Source: BOG-224 sp963783505 (lineage in GTDB: Bacteria > Acidobacteriota > Terriglobia > Bryobacterales > Bryobacteraceae). Taken from it: a stretch of 64,000 nucleotides of DNA. The stretch is taken from contig CAWAOP010000041.1 in assembly GCA_963783505.1 (NCBI GenBank), positions 124,001-188,000 on the forward strand. Direction: 5' to 3'. Both the position numbers and the translations under genes were made by a program. Below the pieces are notes generated by a model. It did no database searches and was not told the DNA's origin. It saw only the letters and a program-made list of their open reading frames with translations. This document shows positions 25,803 through 32,207 of the stretch, piece after piece; within the stretch, counting starts at the first letter, position 1; each line of letters begins with the position of its first letter.

Positions 25803-25939
25803 GCGCCCCGAGACTCCCCCGGAGCCGCCCTTGTACTCCTCAAAACTGGACGTTGCCGCACATGATTGTCGGGTCGCTCGGATAGATTTGTGTACTTCAA
25901 GTCTCAATTTGGCGAAAAAGCCTGTTGCTTGGGTCCCTA

Positions 25940-25960
25940 ATCGCCGATAGAATCGGTGAT
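25940..25960. promoter_or_regulatory. Inverted repeat just before the single-domain response regulator
   Basis: ATCGCCGAT-AGA-ATCGGTGAT has 9-bp arms with one mismatch and ends two bases before the start codon at 25963. It could be an operator or fold at the mRNA start and affect translation. Evidence is symmetry and position. Confidence 0.4.
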
Positions 25961-25962
25961 CA

Positions 25963-26355
25963 ATGTCCTCCACCGAGAACAGGACCGTACTAGTGGTGGA
26001 CGACGAGCCGGATATCCGGAAACTCGTCGCCGCCATGGTTGGGCGGTTAGGTTATACGGCTTTCACGGCCGACAGCGGCGAACACGCGCTCGTCGTCCAC
26101 CGGAATCACGGTCCGGTAGCTCTGCTGATCACGGACGTGGTGGCGCCGGGCATGAGCGGCCCCATGCTCGCCGATAAACTGGTCGCAATTCAGCCTGGCT
26201 TGAAAGTACTGTTCATTTCGGGCTACGACAGCACCCACCTGGTGCAAAAATACGTCGTGGAACAGGGCCATGCCCTCCTGCCTAAGCCTTTCACCGTAGC
26301 GGAGTTAAAAGCCAAACTCGATAGCGTGCTGACCGGCGCTGAATTCGTCCAGTGA
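25963..26355 (+). CDS. Single-domain CheY-like response regulator
   Basis: A 130-residue receiver domain without an output domain: acidic pair D13/D14, phosphoacceptor D58 (LLITDVVAPGMSG), switch region FISGYD and Lys108 in LPKPF. It resembles the stand-alone receivers fused or linked to hybrid kinases (the GMSGPxLA pattern). No kinase is nearby, so its partner must lie elsewhere. It precedes the pxp genes by 30 bases, which may be incidental. Confidence 0.93.
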   Translation: MSSTENRTVLVVDDEPDIRKLVAAMVGRLGYTAFTADSGEHALVVHRNHGPVALLITDVVAPGMSGPMLADKLVAIQPGLKVLFISGYDSTHLVQKYVVEQGHALLPKPFTVAELKAKLDSVLTGAEFVQ

Positions 26356-26385
26356 CACTCTTGCCGCCGCGGTGATAGGATCGCG

Positions 26386-27046
26386 GTGGTGACCATTCGC
26401 CCCGCGAGCGACCGCTCCCTGCTCGTTACCCTTGGCAAAGACATCTCTTCGGAGACTCACGCCCGCGTTGCGCGCATGATGCGCAGCTTGCTTGGCGTGC
26501 GCGGAATCCTGAACCTGCATCCGGCATACGCCTCGGTGCTGGTAGACTTCGATCCCCGCAGCCACGCTCACGGAGACATCGAGGGCCTCGTCCGGGAGCG
26601 TTGGGAAGCGCTGGAATACGCCGAGAGCTGCTCCGGTGGCGGGGAGAACCGTAGAGATCCCCGTTGTTTATGGCGGTGAGTCCGGACCGGACTTGGAGGA
26701 CGTCGCGCGATACGCCGGGATGGCCCCGGAGAGAGTCGTGGAGCTGCATGCGTCGGCCCAGTATCTGGTTTATTTTCTAGGGTTTTCGCCAGGATTCCCG
26801 TACCTGGGGGGACTGCCTGCCGCGTTGGCGGTCCCGCGCCTGGAGGCCCCGCGTACACGGGTCCCGGCTGGCAGCGTGGCCATAGGAGGAGGCCAGACCG
26901 GCATCTACCCTGTGGAATCGCCCGGAGGATGGCGAATCATCGGCCGGACGCCGCTGCTCATGTTCGATTCGCGGCAGGATCCGCCGGCGCTGCTGGCCAT
27001 GGGCGACAGGCTTCGCTTCGTTCCGGTGCATGAGGCGCGGCTATGA
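26386..27046 (+). CDS. pxpB: 5-oxoprolinase subunit PxpB (KipI family), frameshifted
   Basis: About 219 residues. The N-terminal half (IRPASDRSLLVTLGKDISSETHARVARM) and the C-terminal cyclophilin-like half are in different frames that meet near 26630. The second half carries the family hallmarks LVYFLGFSPGFPYLGGLP and VAIGGGQTGIYPVESPGGWRIIGRTP. PxpB acts with PxpA and PxpC to hydrolyse 5-oxoproline to glutamate using ATP, removing a damage product of glutamine and glutamate. GTG 26386 is the likely start. It overlaps pxpC by four bases. The shift is a single-base slip in a G-rich run and may be an error. Confidence 0.9.
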
Positions 27047-27924
27047 ACCGGATTCGCGTGGCCGCTCCAGGGTTCCAGACCACCGTTCAGGATCTCGGCC
27101 GGTTCGGCTACGCTCACCTGGGTGTCTCGGCTTCTGGCGCCGCCGATGCTCTGGCGCTGCGGGCGGGCAACCTGCTGGTGGGGAACGCGGAGAACGCGGC
27201 CGCGCTGGAAATGACTCTCACTGGCGGCGAGTTTCAATTCGAAGAAGGGGCCGTAGTCGCGCTCACGGGGTCGGATTTCGGCGCTAATATCGCGATGTGG
27301 AGCGCGGTCGAGGTCCAGCCGGGTGAAACGCTGCGGTGCGGCCCCACAATAGCCGGAGCGCGTTGCTGCCTTGCGGTACGGGGTGGCATAGCAATTCCGC
27401 GCACTCTGGGTAGCGCATCGACCCACTCGTTCTCCGGCATTGGCGGGCGGGTGTTACGAGCTGGAGACCTCCTGGCGATCGGCGATGGCGCGATCCGGCG
27501 GCCCAGATTCGGCCAAGCCGTTCCACCAGTTTCCGCGGATCTGCCCATGCGCGCGACGGCCGGGCCGCAGGCGGAGTGGTTCGGAGAAGCGCTCTACGCC
27601 ACGCCCTACGCCGTGAGCGAGAACTCGAATCGGATGGGACTTCGGCTGCGCGGCTTGCCGATGCCAAGCCCGGCGGGACGGATGATCACGGAGGGCGCGG
27701 CGCTCGGCGCCGTCCAGGTGACGCCCGACGGGCAGCCGGTGATTCTCTTCGTGGAACATCAGACGACCGGCGGATACCCAAAGCCGGCGAATGTCATTTC
27801 AGCCGACTTCTGGCGGCTGGGCCAGCTGCGTCCGCGCGATGAAGTGCGGTTTGAGCGGGTCACCATGGCGCGCGCTTTGGAGTTATTGCGCGAGCAGGAG
27901 CGCTGGCTGTACTCGCTGTTGTAG
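27043..27924 (+). CDS. pxpC: 5-oxoprolinase subunit PxpC (KipA family)
   Basis: A 293-residue member of the biotin-dependent carboxyltransferase-like KipA/PxpC family: VAAPGFQTTVQDLGRFGYAHLGVSASGAAD, the ALEMTLTGGEF strand, and SNRMGLRLRG with the later LFVEHQTTGGYPK. Length and motif order match intact family members. It is translationally coupled to pxpB by an ATGA overlap and followed 15 bases later by pxpA, giving the order B-C-A for the whole ATP-dependent 5-oxoprolinase. Confidence 0.95.
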   Translation: MNRIRVAAPGFQTTVQDLGRFGYAHLGVSASGAADALALRAGNLLVGNAENAAALEMTLTGGEFQFEEGAVVALTGSDFGANIAMWSAVEVQPGETLRCGPTIAGARCCLAVRGGIAIPRTLGSASTHSFSGIGGRVLRAGDLLAIGDGAIRRPRFGQAVPPVSADLPMRATAGPQAEWFGEALYATPYAVSENSNRMGLRLRGLPMPSPAGRMITEGAALGAVQVTPDGQPVILFVEHQTTGGYPKPANVISADFWRLGQLRPRDEVRFERVTMARALELLREQERWLYSLL

Positions 27925-27939
27925 AACCGGAGCCGTTTC

Positions 27940-28626
27940 ATGATCGATCTGAACTGCGACATGGGAGAAATGGAAGACGCAGCGCTCGAAGAGGCGCTGA
28001 TGGAGTTCGTCACCTCGGCGAGCATCGCCTGCGGCGCGCACGCCGGCAATGACGCCATCATACAGCGCACGGCGCTCGTGGCCGTGAGGCGCGGCGTGCG
28101 GATCGGCGCGCATCCAAGCTACCCGGACCGGGCGAATTTCGGCCGTTTGGAAATGGCGATGGACGCAAAGGAGTTGGAGCAATCGGTCGTCGATCAGATC
28201 CGGCATCTCGAGGGAATTGCGTGGACGGTGATGGGCGGACGGGTGGAGTACGTCAAGCCACACGGAGCGCTTTACAACCTGGCCGCGCGCGACGTTGGGA
28301 CGGCCGGACCCGTGGGCCGCGCCGCCGCGCGATGGAGGCGCGGCGCCGTCATATTTGGCCTGGCGGGGTCCCCTGCCCTGGGTTGGTGGCGCGCAATCGG
28401 GTTGCAGCCCATCGCCGAAGGCTTCGCCGATCGGCGCTACGAGGCGGATGGCTCGTTGCGCTCGCGCAAACTGCCCGGCGCGCTCATTCTGGACCCGGTC
28501 GAGGCCGCCGAACAGGCCGTTCGCCTAGCGCAGGAAAAGCGGGTGGAGACGATCTGCGTTCACGGAGATACTCCGGGAGCTGTCCGGATTGCTCGCGCGT
28601 GCCGGTTCGCGCTCGAAGCGTTGTGA
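27940..28626 (+). CDS. pxpA: 5-oxoprolinase subunit PxpA (LamB/YcsF family)
   Basis: A 228-residue protein of the LamB/YcsF family. The hallmarks are IDLNCDMGE, SASIACGAHAGN, GVRIGAHPSYPDRANFGR, KPHGALYN and ETICVHGDTPGAV. Usual family length is about 245-255 residues, so it is slightly short, mainly between KPHGALYN and the SPALGWWRAIG segment. Completes the pxpBCA operon. The stop is followed by a structured intergenic repeat. Confidence 0.93.
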   Translation: MIDLNCDMGEMEDAALEEALMEFVTSASIACGAHAGNDAIIQRTALVAVRRGVRIGAHPSYPDRANFGRLEMAMDAKELEQSVVDQIRHLEGIAWTVMGGRVEYVKPHGALYNLAARDVGTAGPVGRAAARWRRGAVIFGLAGSPALGWWRAIGLQPIAEGFADRRYEADGSLRSRKLPGALILDPVEAAEQAVRLAQEKRVETICVHGDTPGAVRIARACRFALEAL

Positions 28627-28649
28627 GGGTTGGTGCTGGGCCGGGCATA

Positions 28650-28808
28650 GGCGCTAAGATAAGGCCCGTTTCCGACAATCCCGTGGCATTGGGCTGTCAA
28701 GCCTGCAGGGCCGAGGGTCGTCTCGGCCTCTGAAAAGTCGGCTCGACAGCCGACTCTCGAAGCCTGGCGGCTTGCGCCACTGGCCGAGGCCGGCCTTATC
28801 TTAACGCC
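28650..28808. repeat. 159-bp element with terminal inverted repeats and three internal hairpins
   Basis: The ends are GGCGCTAAGATAAGGCC (28650-28666) and GGCCTTATCTTAACGCC (28792-28808), inverted with one mismatch. Between them lie three perfect hairpins in a row: GGCCGAG/CTCGGCC (28709-28728), AGTCGGCT/AGCCGACT (28736-28755) and AAGCC/GGCTT (28760-28773). It contains no coding sequence. It could be a non-autonomous MITE-like element or a structured RNA; the gap 28627-29007 holds this and the heptads at 28896. Confidence 0.6.
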
Positions 28809-28895
28809 GATGGCTGGGCCGGGGAACCGGCCTTTCCACGTAAACCTGGTCCCTCCGCTGGTGGCCGGCCCGTGCCTGACCGCTGGACGCTCATT

Positions 28896-28930
28896 GCGGA
28901 CGACTGACGACGGACGACGTGCGACGAACC
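28896..28930. repeat. Degenerate 7-bp tandem array upstream of the pterin dehydratase
   Basis: Five units in strict 7-bp register: GCGGACG, ACTGACG, ACGGACG, ACGTGCG, ACGAACC. The phrase TGACGACGGACGACG is shared with the array at 35846-35859. Confidence 0.65.
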
Positions 28931-29007
28931 AAGGAAGGCTGAATACTCTTCTTTTTTTCAATCCCTCGGCCCGCATCCGGAATCGAAACGAAGAGAGAGG
29001 CGATTCC

Positions 29008-29346
29008 ATGGGGCTTTCCGAGAAGCATTGCGTGCCTTGCCGGGGCGGCGTACCGGCGCTTCAGGGCGACGCACTGGAGAAACTCAAGGGGCAACTGCCT
29101 GGCTGGGACGTGCAGGACGGGCATCACCTGGCGCGCACATACAGCTTTCCGGATTTCCGGCAGGCGCTGGACTTCGTGAACCGGGTGGGCGAAATCGCCG
29201 AAGCCGAGGGCCATCATCCGGATCTATACTTGGCGTGGGGCAAGGTGGAGGTGAGGATTTGGACTCACAAGATCGATGGCCTCACCGAAAGCGACTTCAT
29301 CCTTGCGGCGAAAATCGATTCGCTGCATCCAATAAATCGAGAGTAG
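29008..29346 (+). CDS. Pterin-4a-carbinolamine dehydratase
   Basis: A 112-residue cytoplasmic enzyme that dehydrates 4a-hydroxy-tetrahydropterin, recycling the pterin used by aromatic amino-acid hydroxylases. The signature is complete: EGHHPDLYL, then VEVRIWTHKIDGLTESDF, with the paired histidines of the active site. Start ATG 29008 follows AGAGAGAGG at a suitable distance, and upstream in-frame codons encode non-conserved sequence. No phenylalanine hydroxylase is visible here, so a moonlighting or molybdopterin role cannot be excluded. The stop codon touches a heptanucleotide array. Confidence 0.92.
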   Translation: MGLSEKHCVPCRGGVPALQGDALEKLKGQLPGWDVQDGHHLARTYSFPDFRQALDFVNRVGEIAEAEGHHPDLYLAWGKVEVRIWTHKIDGLTESDFILAAKIDSLHPINRE

Positions 29347-29394
29347 GAAGTCGGAAGCCGGATGTCGGAAGGCTGACGACGGAAGTCGGAAGAC
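29346..29394. repeat. 7-bp tandem array starting at the dehydratase stop codon
   Basis: Seven units in register from the last base of the stop codon: GGAAGTC, GGAAGCC, GGATGTC, GGAAGGC, TGACGAC, GGAAGTC, GGAAGAC. Confidence 0.8.
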
Positions 29395-29472
29395 AGATTG
29401 AGACGTGCGCCGGGCCGCGGCCCGGGCGCAATTCCGTCTCGCAATCGATTACAGAAATGGAGAGTGTTTTTC

Positions 29473-30009
29473 ATGTTAGGCGTAGGTCAACCGTTCCCGG
29501 CCTTCTCGCTGGACGCTACCGTGAGCACGGAGCAGGCGAAGGCGTTTCAGAAGATCACCGATAAAGATTACGCGGGCAAGTGGAAGGTGTATTTCTTCTG
29601 GCCCAAGGATTTCACTTTCGTATGCCCGACCGAGATCGCGGCCTTCGGCAAGCTCAACAGAGAGTTCCAGGATCGCGACGCGCAGATTCTCGGCGGCAGC
29701 ACGGATTCCGAGTTCGTTCACCTCGCATGGCGGCGGGATCATGCCGACCTGAGGAATTTGCCGTTCCCCATGCTGGCCGATATCAAGCGCGAGCTGTGCG
29801 CGGCGCTGGGGATTCTCGATCCTAACGCCGGCGTAGCGCAGCGGGCCACGTTCGTCGTGGATCCGGAAGGCATCATCCGTTTTGTTTCGGTCAATGACTT
29901 GAGCGTGGGGCGGAATCCGCAGGAAGTGATTCGCGTTCTGGACGCGTTGCAGACCGATGAGCTGTGCCCCTGCAACTGGCAGAAAGGCGAAGCTGTTCTA
30001 AAGCCGTAG
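29473..30009 (+). CDS. ahpC: Peroxiredoxin of the AhpC/Prx1 family
   Basis: A 178-residue thiol peroxidase. The peroxidatic cysteine is Cys51 in FTFVCPTE, and the C-terminal segment LCPCNWQKGE supplies Cys165 as resolving residue, with an extra Cys167 where most relatives have alanine. It reduces hydrogen peroxide, organic peroxides and peroxynitrite. Start ATG 29473 opens directly into the conserved VGQPFPAFSLDA. AhpD follows 140 bases downstream and is its probable reductant, since no AhpF is seen. Confidence 0.94.
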   Translation: MLGVGQPFPAFSLDATVSTEQAKAFQKITDKDYAGKWKVYFFWPKDFTFVCPTEIAAFGKLNREFQDRDAQILGGSTDSEFVHLAWRRDHADLRNLPFPMLADIKRELCAALGILDPNAGVAQRATFVVDPEGIIRFVSVNDLSVGRNPQEVIRVLDALQTDELCPCNWQKGEAVLKP

Positions 30010-30107
30010 TTTGGGGTTGGGGATTGCGGGCTGCGCAAATCGGGGACTGGCTCGAATTTCGCGCTTTTTGCGAAACTTCGTGCCTGTCCCCGATTGGCCC
30101 TTGCGCC
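30010..30107. repeat. Heptad array followed by a long REP-like hairpin between ahpC and ahpD
   Basis: From the base after the ahpC stop, five 7-bp units run in register (TTTGGGG, TTGGGGA, TTGCGGG, CTGCGCA, AATCGGG; 30010-30044). Overlapping the end is a hairpin: AATCGGGGAC (30038-30047) pairs with GTCCCCGATT (30086-30095), with an inner TTTCGC/GCGAAA stem and outer GCGCAA/TTGCGC arms. It might attenuate ahpD transcription. Confidence 0.65.
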
Positions 30108-30149
30108 AATCTTAATCAGCACTACTTGGGTTGCACTAATTAGAGTCAA

Positions 30150-30701
30150 ATGGAAATCGAACGTCTTCTCGAATCGTGTCCCGATTACGCCCGTGATCTG
30201 AAGCTGAACATGGGCAATGTGCTGGCGCAGGCGGAATTGACCGAGCAGCAGGCTTGGGGAACCGCCGTAGCGACGGCGATCGCCTCCCGCTCACCACGCC
30301 TGACCGCGGCCGTCCTGGCCGATGCGGCCGGTCACATGAACGAAGCGGCCCTGTTCGCGGCCAAGGCTGCCGCGGCCGTTATGGGCATGAACAACGTGTT
30401 CTACCGCTTCCGCCACCTCAGCGGAAACCCGAACTACAACACTATGCCGGCGCGGTTGCGCATGCAGATGATTCGCGCCCACGGCGGCGACCCGGTCGAT
30501 TTCGAGCTGTGGTGCCTAGCCGTCTCCGCGGTGAATGCTTGTGGCGCTTGCATTGAGGCGCACGGACATGTGCTGGCGGAAAAGGGCGTGACGGAAGAAA
30601 GCATCCTGGCGGCGGTTCGCATCGCCTCGACGATTCACGCGCTAGCGGCCGTGCTGGACGCGGAAGACGCGATTCATCCGAACGTAGCCACGGCGGCGTG
30701 A
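30150..30701 (+). CDS. ahpD: Alkylhydroperoxidase AhpD-family protein
   Basis: A 183-residue all-helical protein of the AhpD/CMD family. The active site is Cys131-Gly-Ala-Cys134 followed by His138 (NACGACIEAH), the standard redox-active CxxC...H. AhpD passes electrons from a lipoyl carrier to AhpC and has weak peroxidase activity of its own. Length and motif position fit true AhpD. Linkage to ahpC supports a two-component peroxide defence independent of AhpF. It may be co-transcribed across the hairpin-bearing gap. Confidence 0.93.
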   Translation: MEIERLLESCPDYARDLKLNMGNVLAQAELTEQQAWGTAVATAIASRSPRLTAAVLADAAGHMNEAALFAAKAAAAVMGMNNVFYRFRHLSGNPNYNTMPARLRMQMIRAHGGDPVDFELWCLAVSAVNACGACIEAHGHVLAEKGVTEESILAAVRIASTIHALAAVLDAEDAIHPNVATAA

Positions 30702-30788
30702 CGGCTGAATAGTAAGCTCCAGCCGGGACAAGGGGCCCGGGCGTATTCGCCTCGGAAACTCGCGCGGTGCAGGGCTAGCGGCAGATAC

Positions 30789-31118
30789 CTATTCGAAGGG
30801 AATCGTGACTTCGGTATAACTGCCAGGGGTGGCCGTGTTCACGGCGCTGGCGACGCGCTCCAAGTGCAACCGTACGCGAGACCATTTCGTTGTGCCGGTC
30901 AAAACAACGATAGCGATCCTTCGGCCTGTGAGGTTCTGCTGGTAGCGGATTCTCTGGTCCGTGGTCAGCAATAGCTGAACGCCAGCCCCCTGGGCCGCGC
31001 TCAACAGCGCGCCGTTGTCCAGTCTATCCCAACCCCTTGCTCTGGCGGTGATCACGGTGTGACCGGGAAGCGCACGGGCAAGGCCGCGCGGCGCGCCGTG
31101 GTCAAAGAGAATGAGCAT
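30789..31118 (-). CDS. DUF5615-type PIN-like putative toxin
   Basis: A 109-residue protein of the DUF5615 group, compact PIN-like proteins found beside DUF433 partners. Visible positions are an early aspartate (LILFDHGAP), the ALLSAAQGAGVQLLLTTD strand and DQRIRYQQN. In this family these residues form a PIN-like nuclease site. It overlaps the DUF433 gene by 17 bases, in antitoxin-then-toxin order on the minus strand. Action as an RNase is inferred from fold and context. Confidence 0.8.
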   Translation of the reverse strand: MLILFDHGAPRGLARALPGHTVITARARGWDRLDNGALLSAAQGAGVQLLLTTDQRIRYQQNLTGRRIAIVVLTGTTKWSRVRLHLERVASAVNTATPGSYTEVTIPFE

Positions 31119-31338
31119 CGGCGGGAACTGCGGCCTGCATCGATGCCGGCGCCTTTAAGCTCCGCGCCACGAAGTCCAGCACCGCGGCGATCTGCTCGCG
31201 CGTCACGTCGAATTGTTCCATCACCTCTTCGACGCTTAAGTCCTCAAGATTCTCGATGACGGTGGCGACAGGCAATCGGGTATCGCGGAACACCCATGCA
31301 CCGCTGACCTTGCCGGGATGCTCTCCACGGCGGGGCAT
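31102..31338 (-). CDS. DUF433 antitoxin-like protein
   Basis: A 78-residue DUF433 protein with the typical core: VFRDTRLPVATVIENLEDLSVEEVMEQF, followed by a helix with DVTREQIAAVLDFVARSL. DUF433 proteins have a small helix-turn-helix fold and accompany DUF5615 toxins. The ATG at 31338 is preferred over TTG at 31347. It should be transcribed with the toxin downstream and probably regulates the pair. Confidence 0.82.
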   Translation of the reverse strand: MPRRGEHPGKVSGAWVFRDTRLPVATVIENLEDLSVEEVMEQFDVTREQIAAVLDFVARSLKAPASMQAAVPADAHSL

Positions 31339-31464
31339 TGAGACCAATCGAGACTCGCCGTTGCCATGATTGCGCTCCTTTCCTCCAATGGTACGGCATC
31401 GCAGGGACGCAGCCGCTGAGGATGCCTCCCTGCTCGGAACCGACCGAGATGGCGGCGGGCGCGT

Positions 31465-32130
31465 CTACTCCGGCGACTGTTTCATCAGGCTCGACACACG
31501 GACGATGTACTCGACGGTCTCCTGGTATGGCGGAACGCCCCCGTATCGCTCGACGGCTTCCGGACCGGCGTTGTATGCCGCCAGGGCGTGCCAGAGTTTG
31601 CCGTGGAACCTGAGCAGCATGTCTCGCAAATAACGGACGCCGGCGTCGATGTTAGCCTCCAGGTCGGAGGGGTCCGCCCCAAGAAGACGCGCTGTCGCGG
31701 GCATGATTTGCATCAGGCCGGAAGCGCCCTTGGGAGAGACCGCTTTCGGATCCCAGTTGGACTCCGCGGTGATCACGCTCCGGACGAGGTTACGGGGCAG
31801 GCCGTAGCGATCCGCTGCCGCATCGGCAAGGTCGCTGGCCGTGGGTTTGGGCGGCTCCGGCGCGGGCGCGGCAACGGGAGGAGGCGGCGTGTACTCTTCG
31901 GGTTCGTAGGCTCGAACCCGGGCAGCATCCACCTCAAGCTGCGTATCTCCTAGATACAACAGGACTCGCTGTCCCATCTCCTGGTGCCGGTCTGCCCGGA
32001 GCCTCGATCCGTTGGAAAAAACCACGTACTCCCCCGCGGAAAGGGAGGCGCACAGGCACAGTCCCAGCCACACGCAGCGAATTGCCACCACAAATAGAAT
32101 GACGGATTTACAGCCCGTGCGTGCAGGCAC
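31465..32130 (-). CDS. Secreted lytic transglycosylase, SLT (Slt70-like) domain
   Basis: A 221-residue exported protein. After a signal sequence (LFVVAIRCVWLGLCLCASLSAGE) comes a short beta-rich region and a Pro-rich linker (EEYTPPPPVAAPAPEPPKP). A complete SLT domain follows: the catalytic glutamate is in ITAESNWDP, with SPKGASGLMQIMPATA, then WHALAAYNAGPEAVERYGGVPPYQET. It cuts peptidoglycan glycan strands, releasing 1,6-anhydro-muropeptides. Its start lies only about 77 bases from the divergent glgP start, so the two may share a control region. Confidence 0.9.
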   Translation of the reverse strand: MPARTGCKSVILFVVAIRCVWLGLCLCASLSAGEYVVFSNGSRLRADRHQEMGQRVLLYLGDTQLEVDAARVRAYEPEEYTPPPPVAAPAPEPPKPTASDLADAAADRYGLPRNLVRSVITAESNWDPKAVSPKGASGLMQIMPATARLLGADPSDLEANIDAGVRYLRDMLLRFHGKLWHALAAYNAGPEAVERYGGVPPYQETVEYIVRVSSLMKQSPE

Positions 32131-32207
32131 TTTTGGGCCGGTGGCCGCCCTAAACTGGACACTACCCTACCGGGCTGGGAGGGAATGGCCGATTTGATAC
32201 AGTGATA

